Part shown: one piece after another, positions 8,144 through 16,675 of the stretch
How the letters are laid out: every line of letters starts with the position of its first letter
Numbering within the stretch: the first letter of the stretch is position 1
DNA from: Aeromonas encheleia
Lineage (GTDB): Bacteria > Pseudomonadota > Gammaproteobacteria > Enterobacterales > Aeromonadaceae
Assembly: GCF_900637545.1 (NCBI RefSeq)
Contig: NZ_LR134376.1
Span: 3,780,001 to 3,844,000 of the forward strand
DNA length: 64,000 nt
Direction of reading: 5' to 3'
Notes under the pieces: generated by a model
What the model saw: only the letters and a program-made list of their open reading frames with translations
Database searches by the model: none
Told to the model about the DNA's origin: nothing
Position numbers and translations under genes: made by a program

Positions 8144-8545
8144 TTAGCGGCCCGTCTCGTAGAGCTCAAGCGGCAGGCCATCGGGATCGGCGAAGAAGGT
8201 GAAGCGCTTGCCGGTCAGCTCATCGACCCGCACCGGCTCCACCGCAATCTGGTGCCGCTGCAGATGGGCGATGACGGGCTCGAGCGCCTTCACCCGAAAC
8301 GCCAGGTGGCGCAGGCCGCAGGCCTCCGGCCGGGAGGGCCGCGCCGGCGGCGCCGGGAAGCTGAACAACTCCAGCTGGCTGCCGTCGGGCAGCGCCAGAT
8401 CCAGCTTCCAGGACTCGCGCTCGGCACGCAGGGTCTCGTTGATGATGGGCAGCCCCAGCAGCTCATGATAGAAGTGACGCGAGCGGCCATAGTCGCTGGC
8501 GATGATGGCCAGGTGATGGATGCCATCGAAGAGGGAAACCGTCAT
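8144..8545 (-). CDS. gloA2: VOC (glyoxalase/dioxygenase superfamily) protein, YaeR/GloA2-like
   Basis: Single VOC-fold protein of 133 residues. It is very close in sequence to E. coli YaeR: GIHHLAIIASDY, SWKLDLALPDG, the long PPARPSRPEACGLRHLAF stretch, and FTFFADPDGLPLELYE. Putative metal ligands are the His in HHLAII, Glu in LELFSF, His in LRHLAF and Glu in LELYE. The reaction is not established for this subgroup. ATG 8543-8545 was chosen because GGAG sits five bases before it; a GTG two codons upstream is possible. It lies just downstream of mrcB on the same strand. Confidence 0.88.
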   Translation of the reverse strand: MTVSLFDGIHHLAIIASDYGRSRHFYHELLGLPIINETLRAERESWKLDLALPDGSQLELFSFPAPPARPSRPEACGLRHLAFRVKALEPVIAHLQRHQIAVEPVRVDELTGKRFTFFADPDGLPLELYETGR

Positions 8546-8586
8546 ATTCACTCCAGAGAGACGGGCGGCCAGGCCGCCCGTCGTCG

Positions 8587-10908
8587 TTAGTTGAAGAAAC
8601 CGCTGAACCAGTTATCCAGCGCGTTGACCGGGTTGATCACCGGGCTGGCGCAGCTGGCGGGTGCAGGCAATCCTGCCAGCTTGGCCGGCACCTGCAGACT
8701 GCCTGGGCAATCGCTGGCGACCCGGGCGCCGCTGGAGCGGGAGAAGTTGGCCCAGCTCACCCCTTCCGGCATCTTCAGCCCCAGGCTGTTGACCCCGCGC
8801 TGGCTCATGTAGCCGCTGAACAGCTGCAGGGCACCGCTGGCCCCGGTCAGCCCGGCGGGCTGGTTGTCATCCCGGCCGACCCAGATGCTGACCAGCTCGT
8901 TGTTGTCCATCCCGGCAAACCAGGAGTCCCGCAGCTCGTTGGTGGTGCCGGTCTTGGCGGCCATGGTGGCGCCGGGGAACTTGGCGCTCAGGGCGCGGGC
9001 CGTGCCCTGGCTCACCGTCTTGGTCATGGCGAACAGGGTCAGCCAGCTGGCCTGCTGGTCCGTCACCCGCTTGGCGGCCTGATCATGCTGATAGAGCTGG
9101 CTGCCATCGCTGTTGATGACGGCGCGGATGGCCGACAGCGGCTGGGTCAGCCCCTGGTTGGCGATGGGCAGGTACATCTGGTTCACCTCCATCGGCGACA
9201 GTGCCACCGCCCCCAGCACCAGCGACGGATAGGGCTGGATATCCTGATCGACCCCCAGCTTGTGCAGGGTGTCCACCACCTTGTCCAGCCCCACCTGCAA
9301 CCCCAGGTTGACGGTCGGCACGTTGAGGGAGCTGGCCAGCGCCTCCATCAGCGGCACGCTCTGGCGGAACTTGCGATCGTAGTTCTGCGGCGTCCAGATC
9401 TGGCCATCCTGACCACGGATGCGGATAGGCTGATCCTTGAGCGGGGTGCCCAGGGTCAGGCCATTGGAGAGGCCGGTGAGATAGACCGCCGGTTTCACCA
9501 GGGAACCTATCTGGCGACGGGCATCCAGCGCGCGGTTGAAGCCGGCGTAGCGCGGATCCCGGCCACCCACCATGGCGACCACCTCCCCCTTGTGCCAGTC
9601 GGAAACCACCATGGCCGCCTCCAGCTTCTTCTTGCCACGCTGCTTCTCGATGAGGGCGAGGCCGGACTCCACCGCCTGCTCGGCGGCGTGCTGGGCGATG
9701 GGATCCAGGCTGGTGAAGATCTTGAGGCCGGACTGCTTGAGCAGATCCGGGCCGAAGCGGCTCTGGATCTCGCGCTTGAGCAGCCCCATGAAGGCCGGGG
9801 TACGGCCATAGCTCATCTGGCCCCGGGCGATGATGCCGAGCGGCTGCTTGCTGGCCAGCTCATATTCGGCCGGTTGCAGGCTGCCATGATCCATCAGCAG
9901 CTTGAGCACCAGATCCCGACGCGCCTTGGCTCGCTCGGGGAAGCGCCAGGGATCGTAATAGGAGGGGCCCTTCACCAGCCCCACCAGCAGCGCCACCTGA
10001 TCGATGTCCAGCTCGTTGACCGGGATGCCGAAGTAGAAGTAGGAGGCGAGCCCGAAGCCATAGACCCCCTGGGAGAAGTTCTGCCCCAGATAGACCTCGT
10101 TGAGGTAGGACTCCAGGATCTCGTCCTTGCTGTAGCGGTAGTCGATCAACACCGCCATGTAGGCTTCCTGCAGTTTCCGCCACAGGCTGCGCTCCCGGGT
10201 CAGGAAGAAGTTCTTGGCGAGCTGCTGGGTGAGGGTACTGCCCCCCTGTACGGTGCGACCGGCCAGCAGGTTGGCCGCCATGGCGCGCATGATGGCCACC
10301 GGCGAGACGCCGCCGTGCTGGTAGAAGTCCCGATCCTCGGTGGTGAGCAGGGTGATCAGCAGGCTGTCCGGCACCTCGGCGATGCGCACCAGCAGGCGAT
10401 CCTCCCGATCCTCGGTGTTGAGTCGGTCCAGCAACACCGGGTCCATCTGGGCATAACCCAGCTGGCGCTGGGTCTCCAGGGACTGGATCCCCTCCAGCCG
10501 GGCGCCGTTGAAGGTGAGCCGCAGGCCGCGGGCGCCGTCGGCGCCGTCAGAGAATTCGAACGGACGGCGGACCAGCTCGATGCGATTGCCGTTGATGGCG
10601 TACTCGCCCGGGGTATGGGGCTGGCGCACCTGCTTGTAGCTCAGCATGTTGAGCTCGCGCAGCATCTGGGCCTGGGAGATGCGCTGGCTGGGATAGAGCT
10701 CCAGCGGACGGCTGTAGACCATCACCGGCAGCTGCCATTTCTCCCCGTCGAAGCGCTCGCGTACCTTGGTATCGAGGTAGATGCCAAATACCACCATGAA
10801 GGCGCCCACCACCAGGGAGAGCTTGAAACCAAGCCAGAACAGCTTGCGCCAGATGGTGCGGTTGGGCGCCGCCTTCTTGGGGGTACGCTTGCGTTGTTGC
10901 GTTGCCAT
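8587..10908 (-). CDS. mrcB: Penicillin-binding protein 1B (bifunctional transglycosylase/transpeptidase)
   Basis: 773-residue class A PBP that polymerises and cross-links peptidoglycan. It has a short cytoplasmic basic tail, one membrane helix (about 22-44), then a UB2H-like region. The GT51 glycosyltransferase domain shows EDRDFYQHGG (catalytic Glu near 191) and QGGSTLTQQLAKNFFL. The transpeptidase domain shows the active-site tetrad GSLVK (Ser near 469), SSLN (about 526) and KTGT. Located 111 bp downstream of hrpB on the same strand, the E. coli order. Slightly shorter than E. coli PBP1B (844 aa), the difference being at both termini. Confidence 0.97.
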   Translation of the reverse strand: MATQQRKRTPKKAAPNRTIWRKLFWLGFKLSLVVGAFMVVFGIYLDTKVRERFDGEKWQLPVMVYSRPLELYPSQRISQAQMLRELNMLSYKQVRQPHTPGEYAINGNRIELVRRPFEFSDGADGARGLRLTFNGARLEGIQSLETQRQLGYAQMDPVLLDRLNTEDREDRLLVRIAEVPDSLLITLLTTEDRDFYQHGGVSPVAIMRAMAANLLAGRTVQGGSTLTQQLAKNFFLTRERSLWRKLQEAYMAVLIDYRYSKDEILESYLNEVYLGQNFSQGVYGFGLASYFYFGIPVNELDIDQVALLVGLVKGPSYYDPWRFPERAKARRDLVLKLLMDHGSLQPAEYELASKQPLGIIARGQMSYGRTPAFMGLLKREIQSRFGPDLLKQSGLKIFTSLDPIAQHAAEQAVESGLALIEKQRGKKKLEAAMVVSDWHKGEVVAMVGGRDPRYAGFNRALDARRQIGSLVKPAVYLTGLSNGLTLGTPLKDQPIRIRGQDGQIWTPQNYDRKFRQSVPLMEALASSLNVPTVNLGLQVGLDKVVDTLHKLGVDQDIQPYPSLVLGAVALSPMEVNQMYLPIANQGLTQPLSAIRAVINSDGSQLYQHDQAAKRVTDQQASWLTLFAMTKTVSQGTARALSAKFPGATMAAKTGTTNELRDSWFAGMDNNELVSIWVGRDDNQPAGLTGASGALQLFSGYMSQRGVNSLGLKMPEGVSWANFSRSSGARVASDCPGSLQVPAKLAGLPAPASCASPVINPVNALDNWFSGFFN

Positions 10909-11019
10909 GAATCCTCTTTGCTATTCGTTATGTCGCCATCGCGGGCGTAGTCATTATCTCATTGGTCTTGGCGAGAGCCGTAGGGCCGATTGCGCTTCGC
11001 CAATCGAGCCTGACTTCCT

Positions 11020-13479
11020 CTACATGCCCATCTTCTTCTTGGTCACCCGGGTCGGCATCGCCTCGAGGGGATTGTCCGGCCAGTAGTGACGGGGATAGCG
11101 CCCCTTCATCTCTTTCTTCACCAGCGCATAGGAGCCGGCCCAGAAGGCGGCCAGATCGGCGGTGATCTGCAGCGGCCGCTGGGCCGGCGAGAGCAGCTCC
11201 ACCACCAGCGCCACCCGGCCATCGGCCACGCAGGGGGTGCTGGCCTGGCCGAACATCTCCTGGATCCGCACCGGGATCACCGGCGCCTGACCCGGCTGAT
11301 AGCGGATCCGCACCCGGCTGCCGGTCGGTGCGGCAAAGTGACTCGGCAGTGCCTCGTCCAGCCGCCTCGGCAGCGGCCAGGGCAGGGACTGGCGCAATAT
11401 GTCCACCAGGTTGAGCCGCTTCAGCTGCTCCAGCCGGGTCATGCCACTCAGGGCAGGCAATAACCACTCTTCCAGCCGGGCCAGCAGGCTCTCGTCGTCC
11501 ATGGCGGGCCAGCCCTCATCCGGCAACCAGTCGGCAGCGCAGCGCAGGCGGGCCAGCAGCCCTTCACTCTGCTCATCCCAGGGCAGCACGTGCAACCCCT
11601 TGCGGCGAATGCCCTGCAGCAGGCAGCGCCCCTTCTGCTCGTCCGACAGCTCGGTCAGCGGCCGCTGGCTCAGCACCAGTTCGCCGAGCACCTGCTGGCG
11701 CTCGGCCCGCACCCGCGCCTCCCGCTCGTCCCAGTCGAACCACTGGCGCTCGCTCACCAGCTCGGGCAGCAGGCGGACCAGCTCGTCCAGCTCCACTGGC
11801 TCGGCGATGAAGATGCGGCTGCCGCGCTCGTTCTGCCCCATCTCGATGGCGATCAGGGCGCCTTGTCCCTGGCATGGATGACCTTCTACCAGATCGCAGC
11901 TCACCCCACCACTGAGTTGATAGCGGGTGGCGCTGCGCAACTTGCCGATCCGATCCGGCCAGGCGAGGGCGCACAGCAGCCCCAGCCACTGCCCCTGAGC
12001 CTCCCGTGGTGCAGAGCCGGGCCGCACCCCGAGCCGCTCGAACCAGCGGGCGGCGCCCTGACGCAGGGCTCCCAGGCGGCGGTGGAACAGCACCGAGAGG
12101 CGCTCGGATCCTCGCAGATCCTCTTCCAGCAGCGCCACCAGATAAGCGGCATCGGCGACAATCCCTGTCAGACCCTCGGCTTCCAGCTCCCGAGCCCGCA
12201 GCAGCAGGCGCGCCAGCCGGGGATGAGTGCCGAGCGCCGCCATGGCTCTGCCCTGGGGGGTGAGTTGTTGATCGCTGCCCGGCTGCATGGCCCCGAGGGC
12301 CACCAGCAGACGCTGGGCGCCGGCCAGCGCGGCGGCGGGGGGCATATCCAGCAGCGGCAGGCTCTCCACCCTGGCCCCCCACTGGGCGGCATCCAGCAGC
12401 AGGCCGGTCAGCTCCTGGGTCAGGATGTCCGGTGGGCTCTGCTCGGCGAGGCGCTCCTGCACCTCGCCGCTCCACAGTCGGTAGCAGACACCCGGACCGA
12501 GACGACCCGCGCGGCCCGCCCGCTGGGTGGCGGAGGCCCTGGCGATCTGGCGGGTCTCCAGCCGGGTGACACCGCTCTTCAGATCGAAGGAGGCGCTCCG
12601 CTCCAGCCCGCTGTCGATGACGACCGAGACCCCCTCTATGGTGAGGGAGGTCTCCGCCACATTGGTGGTGAGCACCAGCTTGCGACTGCCCGCAGGCGCC
12701 GGCTCGATGGCGGCCTGCTGCGCCGCCATGTCGAGGCGGCCATAGAGCGGCGCGAGGCGCACGTCATCGGGCAGCCGTCCCGCCAGCCACTGGGCCAGCC
12801 GCTCTATCTCCCCCTGCCCCGGCAGGAACACCAGGGCGCTGCCGGCGTGGCTGGCCAGCGCCTCCAGCACCACGGCGCCCAGCTGGGGCTCCAGCCACTG
12901 CTGACGATTGGCAGGACGATAGTGATAGTCGATGGGGAAGCCGCGCCCCTCGGAGCGGATGACGGGGGCGTCCGGCAGCAGGCTCTCCAGCGCCATGCCA
13001 TCCAGGGTGGCGGACATGATCAGCAACTTGAGATCGTCGCGCAGCCCCTGCTGGCTCTCGATGGCGAAGGCCAGGGCGGTGTCGGCATGCAGGCTGCGCT
13101 CGTGGAATTCATCGAAGATGATCAGGGAGACGCCAGGGAGCTCGGGATCCTGCTGCAACATCCGGGTCAGCACCCCCTCGGTCACTATCTCCAGCCGGGT
13201 CTGGGCACTGACTCGGCTCTCGCCGCGCACCCGCAGGCCGATGCGCTCCCCCACCTTCTCGCCGAGTTGGCGGGCCAGAAAGCCGGCGATGTTGCGCGCC
13301 GCCAGCCGACGGGGCTCCAGCATGATGATCCGACCGGGCAAGCGGGCCTGGCGCACCAGCTCCAGCGGCAGCAGGGTCGACTTGCCCGCGCCGGGCGGCG
13401 CCTGCAGGATCACGCTGGCGTGGTGGTCGATGGCATCAAACAGCCCGGACAGCACCGAAACGATGGGGAGTTGGGACAA
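11020..13479 (-). CDS. hrpB: ATP-dependent RNA helicase HrpB
   Basis: DEAH-box-like helicase of 819 residues. Motif I is APPGAGKST (about 27-35) and motif II is the HrpB variant DEFH (about 123-126, within IFDEFHERSLHAD). Motif III is SATLD, and the motif VI region is RAGRAGRLGPG. The C-terminal HrpB-specific domain ends with the family's RPLQITADLAAFWAGSY and KEMKGRYPRHYWPDNP blocks. Its physiological substrate is not known with certainty. Divergent from thpR by 98 bp and followed by mrcB, as in enterics. Confidence 0.97.
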   Translation of the reverse strand: MSQLPIVSVLSGLFDAIDHHASVILQAPPGAGKSTLLPLELVRQARLPGRIIMLEPRRLAARNIAGFLARQLGEKVGERIGLRVRGESRVSAQTRLEIVTEGVLTRMLQQDPELPGVSLIIFDEFHERSLHADTALAFAIESQQGLRDDLKLLIMSATLDGMALESLLPDAPVIRSEGRGFPIDYHYRPANRQQWLEPQLGAVVLEALASHAGSALVFLPGQGEIERLAQWLAGRLPDDVRLAPLYGRLDMAAQQAAIEPAPAGSRKLVLTTNVAETSLTIEGVSVVIDSGLERSASFDLKSGVTRLETRQIARASATQRAGRAGRLGPGVCYRLWSGEVQERLAEQSPPDILTQELTGLLLDAAQWGARVESLPLLDMPPAAALAGAQRLLVALGAMQPGSDQQLTPQGRAMAALGTHPRLARLLLRARELEAEGLTGIVADAAYLVALLEEDLRGSERLSVLFHRRLGALRQGAARWFERLGVRPGSAPREAQGQWLGLLCALAWPDRIGKLRSATRYQLSGGVSCDLVEGHPCQGQGALIAIEMGQNERGSRIFIAEPVELDELVRLLPELVSERQWFDWDEREARVRAERQQVLGELVLSQRPLTELSDEQKGRCLLQGIRRKGLHVLPWDEQSEGLLARLRCAADWLPDEGWPAMDDESLLARLEEWLLPALSGMTRLEQLKRLNLVDILRQSLPWPLPRRLDEALPSHFAAPTGSRVRIRYQPGQAPVIPVRIQEMFGQASTPCVADGRVALVVELLSPAQRPLQITADLAAFWAGSYALVKKEMKGRYPRHYWPDNPLEAMPTRVTKKKMGM

Positions 13480-13577
13480 AGCGGCGAAAACCTTCTGTGA
13501 TGACCTTAAAAACGGCGTCTATTCTGCCATAGAATGGGGCCATGTTATGAGCGTGAAAAAAAGGCACCATCACCCGA

Positions 13578-14120
13578 ATGGCCAAACTCTTCTTTGCCCT
13601 GCCCCTGCACGAGACTGCCCCCGAGCTGATCGACTGGCGTGACCGACGCCCCTGGCCCGGCCTGCCGGTGCCGGAGATCAACCTGCACCTGACCCTGGCC
13701 TTTCTCGGTGAAGCCGACGAGGTCACCCAGGCCAGGCTGATGGCCGCCGCCGAGCGTCAACACTGCCCGCCGCTGCGCATCCCGCTGGATCAGACCGGCT
13801 GGTTCCATCGCGCCAAGGCCGCCTGGGTGGGGCCCAGCGAGTGGCCGAACGAGTTGAATGTGCTGGCCAAAGCGCTGCGGCGCCACGGCGAGAGGCTGGG
13901 CCTTGGCAACGGCGAGCAGGGTTATCGCCCCCACGTCACCCTGTCGCGCAAGGCCGGCGAGGCCCCCGCCGAGCTGCCGGCGCCGGATTTCGTGCTGACC
14001 GCCGATCACTTCTGCCTCTATCGCTCCGTCAGCACGCCGGACGGGGTCTGCTACCAGCCGCTCGCCTGCTGGCCCCTGCGCGCCCGCGCCAAGGCGGACA
14101 CGCGAGAAGACCTGGCCTGA
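13578..14120 (+). CDS. thpR: RNA 2',3'-cyclic phosphodiesterase (2H superfamily, LigT)
   Basis: 180 residues with the two HxTx catalytic motifs of the 2H phosphoesterases: HLTL near residue 37 and HVTL near 119. It hydrolyses 2',3'-cyclic phosphate ends of RNA; an older activity assignment was 2'-5' RNA ligase. No good ribosome site precedes the ATG. Short gap to sfsA, both rightward. Neighbours hrpB and sfsA match the E. coli context. Confidence 0.95.
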   Translation: MAKLFFALPLHETAPELIDWRDRRPWPGLPVPEINLHLTLAFLGEADEVTQARLMAAAERQHCPPLRIPLDQTGWFHRAKAAWVGPSEWPNELNVLAKALRRHGERLGLGNGEQGYRPHVTLSRKAGEAPAELPAPDFVLTADHFCLYRSVSTPDGVCYQPLACWPLRARAKADTREDLA

Positions 14121-14195
14121 TGAGCCATCCCCTTTGCAACCCAGCCCGCGGGTTGCTCCCCCAGAGAAACAAACAATAAGAAAGGACTGCGCCCC

Positions 14196-14939
14196 ATGAT
14201 TTTCGATCCCCCTCTGCAATCCGGCCTGCTGGTCTCCCGCTACAAGCGCTTCCTGACCGACGTGCTGCTGGACGATGGCGAGCAGATCACCATCCACTGC
14301 GCCAATACCGGTGCCATGACCGGTTGCGCCGATCCGGGCACCCGGGTCTGGTACTCCACCTCCAACAATCCCAAGCGCAAGCTGGCCCACAGCTGGGAGA
14401 TCGCCGAAAGCCCGGCGGGGCACTTCATCTGCGTCAACACCGCCCGCGCCAACCAGATTGCCCGCGAGCTGATCGAGCAGGCGGCGCTGGCCCCCTTGGC
14501 GGGCTATGCCAGGCTGCGCACCGAGGTGAAATATGGCGAGGAGAACAGCCGCATCGATCTGCTGCTGGAGGATGACCACAAGCCCGATTGCTACATAGAG
14601 GTCAAGTCCGTCACCCTGCTCGACGAGCGGGCGGCGCCGGGGATGGGCTACTTCCCGGATGCGGTCACCACCCGGGGCGCCAAGCACCTGCGCGAGCTGA
14701 TGGTCATGAAGGCGGCGGGGCATCGCGCCGTGTTGTTATTCATGGTATTGCACTCCGGAATAGCGCGGATGCGTCCTGCAACCCACATAGATCCGCACTA
14801 TAGTCAGCTTATTGAGCAAGCCATGGCGGCAGGGGTTGAAATTTTATGCTATCGCCCCCATGTTGGGGTGCAGAGCATGGTGGCCCAAGGCTTTATTCCG
14901 TTTGAATCTGGCCACCTGCAACCCGAGGGCAGCGAATAA
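14196..14939 (+). CDS. sfsA: SfsA family DNA/RNA nuclease-like protein
   Basis: 247 residues. Conserved SfsA motifs are [13 protein letters not shown], the [11 protein letters not shown] block, [23 protein letters not shown] and [16 protein letters not shown]. The D...EVK pattern resembles a PD-(D/E)xK nuclease core. In E. coli SfsA was first described as a sugar fermentation stimulation protein; the true role is unclear. The start has AAGAAAGGA upstream. It precedes dksA, the conserved order. Confidence 0.96.
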   Translation: MIFDPPLQSGLLVSRYKRFLTDVLLDDGEQITIHCANTGAMTGCADPGTRVWYSTSNNPKRKLAHSWEIAESPAGHFICVNTARANQIARELIEQAALAPLAGYARLRTEVKYGEENSRIDLLLEDDHKPDCYIEVKSVTLLDERAAPGMGYFPDAVTTRGAKHLRELMVMKAAGHRAVLLFMVLHSGIARMRPATHIDPHYSQLIEQAMAAGVEILCYRPHVGVQSMVAQGFIPFESGHLQPEGSE

Positions 14940-14974
14940 ATGCTGGAATGGGTAACATTATTGGCAAGGCTTGT

Positions 14975-15003
14975 TTGCCTCCAGTTGACCCTTCTGCTAT
15001 AGA
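14975..15003 (+). promoter_or_regulatory. Candidate dksA promoter
   Basis: TTGCCT (14975-14980), 17-bp spacer, then TATAGA (14998-15003) with a TGC extension before the -10. The leader to the dksA ATG would be about 50 nt. Confidence 0.55.
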
Positions 15004-15058
15004 TACCGCCCTCAATTTACGGATGGCACGAGTAGCGTGCTGAATTAGGAGACAGGGC

Positions 15059-15508
15059 ATGCCAACAGGCGAAAACAGGAAATCTCTGGGCCCCCTGGCC
15101 ATTGCGGGTGTAGAGCCTTACCAGGTGAAAGCCGGTGAGGAGTACATGAATGACCAACAGAAGGTTCATTTCCGCAAAATCCTGGGAGCCTGGCGTAACC
15201 AACTGATGCAGGAAGTTGACCGCACCGTTGACCATATGAAGGATGAGGCTGCCAACTTCCCGGATCCAGTCGATCGCGCCGCGCAGGAAGAAGAGTTCGC
15301 GCTCGAACTGCGTACCCGCGACCGTGAACGCAAGCTGATCAAGAAGATCGAGAAGACCTTGCTGCTACTCGAAGAAGACGACTTTGGTTACTGCGAACAC
15401 TGCGGTATCGAAATTGGTATTCGTCGCCTCGAAGCCCGTCCGACCGCCGACCTCTGTGTCGACTGCAAGACACTGGCTGAAATCAAGGAAAAACAGATGG
15501 CCGGCTGA
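15059..15508 (+). CDS. dksA: RNA polymerase-binding transcription factor DksA
   Basis: 149 residues, near-identical to E. coli DksA after the first dozen residues. It binds the secondary channel of RNA polymerase and, with ppGpp, resets transcription of rRNA and amino-acid genes. The coiled-coil tip keeps the two acidic residues ([11 protein letters not shown]), and the four-Cys zinc site is CEHC...CVDC. Its own promoter and terminator suggest an independent unit between sfsA and gluQ. Start is the ATG after GGAGACAGGGC. Confidence 0.99.
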   Translation: MPTGENRKSLGPLAIAGVEPYQVKAGEEYMNDQQKVHFRKILGAWRNQLMQEVDRTVDHMKDEAANFPDPVDRAAQEEEFALELRTRDRERKLIKKIEKTLLLLEEDDFGYCEHCGIEIGIRRLEARPTADLCVDCKTLAEIKEKQMAG

Positions 15509-15528
15509 TGCCGACCCTCGACATAGTC

Positions 15529-15557
15529 AAAAAAGGGAGCTTGCGGGCTCCCTTTTT
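15529..15557 (+). terminator. Terminator after dksA
   Basis: AAAAGGGAGC paired with GGCTCCCTTTTTT around TTGCG, directly after dksA. Confidence 0.92.
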
Positions 15558-15620
15558 TATTGAGCTTTTAGCACTGGCATCCCAGAATGCAGCCTCAATG
15601 CATCGTCTACCCGAATCTTC

Positions 15621-16517
15621 ATGGCCCTGACTCCCCTCTCCCGACCCTATGTCGGTCGCTTCGCTCCCTCCCCGTCCGGCCCGCTCCACTTCGGTTCGCT
15701 GGTGGCGGCCCTCGGCAGCTTCCTGCAGGCCAGGGCGCAAAGGGGACGCTGGCTGGTGCGCATCGAAGACATAGATCCGCCGCGGGAGATGGCCGGGGCC
15801 AGTGAGCTCATCCTCTATACCCTGGAGGCCCATGGCCTGCACTGGGATGGGGAGGTGATGTATCAGAGCCGGCGCCACGCCCGCTATGACGAGATCATCG
15901 AGCGGCTCTACCGGGCGGGGGACCTCTACTGGTGCCGCTGCACCCGGCGCGAGATCATGGCTGGCGGCGGCCTCTATGGCGGTCACTGCCGCGAGTTGAG
16001 GCTGGCACCGGCAGGCTGCGCCGCCCGCCTGCGCCAGCGACGCCCCGTCTATCATTTCGATGATGCGCTGCAGGGGAGGATAGCCGTGCCCGCCGCCCTG
16101 GCGGAGGAGGACTTTATCGTTCGCCGCCGCGACGGGCTCTATGCCTACAACCTGGCGGTGGTGGTGGATGACATGGACAGCGGCATCAGCGAGATAGTGC
16201 GCGGCGCCGATCTGCTGGAGCCCACGGTGCGCCAGATCGCGCTCTACCAGACGCTGGGGGCCGGCGTGCCCGACTGGGTACATTTGCCGCTGGCGGTGCT
16301 GGCGGATGGCAACAAGCTCTCCAAGCAGAACCACGCCCCGGCACTGTCCCTCGACGAGGTGAGGCCGGCGCTGTGGCAGGCGCTCGCCTTCCTCGGCCAG
16401 TGCCCGCCCCCCGAGCTGCGAAGCTGCCGCATCGAGGAGATCATCGGCTGGGGAATAGAACACTGGCGGCTGGAGCTTGTCCCCCGCCAGCCAAAGATCG
16501 CCCTGGCGAGCAGCTGA
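15621..16517 (+). CDS. gluQ: Glutamyl-Q tRNA(Asp) synthetase
   Basis: 298-residue paralogue of the glutamyl-tRNA synthetase catalytic core without the anticodon-binding domain. It glutamylates queuosine at the wobble position of tRNA-Asp. Visible features: the HIGH-like HFGSL in RFAPSPSGPLHFGSL, a zinc site built by WCRCTRRE and YGGHCR, the VRGADLLEPTVRQI block, and the KMSKS-like KLSKQN. Lies between dksA and pcnB as in E. coli. Confidence 0.97.
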   Translation: MALTPLSRPYVGRFAPSPSGPLHFGSLVAALGSFLQARAQRGRWLVRIEDIDPPREMAGASELILYTLEAHGLHWDGEVMYQSRRHARYDEIIERLYRAGDLYWCRCTRREIMAGGGLYGGHCRELRLAPAGCAARLRQRRPVYHFDDALQGRIAVPAALAEEDFIVRRRDGLYAYNLAVVVDDMDSGISEIVRGADLLEPTVRQIALYQTLGAGVPDWVHLPLAVLADGNKLSKQNHAPALSLDEVRPALWQALAFLGQCPPPELRSCRIEEIIGWGIEHWRLELVPRQPKIALASS

Positions 16518-16594
16518 GCAGGTTCAGACTAGAGGAGCAGACAGAGCTGTTGCTTGTATGACCAGGCCCGAATAAGGGAAGCAGGCCACACCGT

Positions 16595-16623
16595 TTCTCA
16601 TTTGGTCAGGCCTGAGCTATGAT
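16595..16623 (+). promoter_or_regulatory. Candidate pcnB promoter
   Basis: TTCTCA (16595-16600), 17-bp spacer, TATGAT (16618-16623). It is placed about 55 bases before the proposed AUU start. A short inverted repeat AGGCC/GGCCT at 16624-16643 follows in the leader. Confidence 0.4.
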
Positions 16624-16675
16624 AGGCCGCTATTTTTTGGCCTCCCGTCAATTTGAAGTCATGAAGAGGTGTACC

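Noticed and set aside
9085-10950. 621-codon open frame on the + strand opposite mrcB
   Set aside because: It is the GC-rich shadow of a certain gene; the residues are His/Gln/Gly-rich and low in pattern, with no ribosome site or family.
11590-13500. 636-codon open frame opposite hrpB
   Set aside because: Same kind of antisense shadow; hrpB motifs are complete on the other strand.
16661-16675. ATG at 16661 as the pcnB start
   Set aside because: It has no ribosome site of its own and overlaps the site that serves the ATT at 16676; the E. coli protein also aligns from the ATT.
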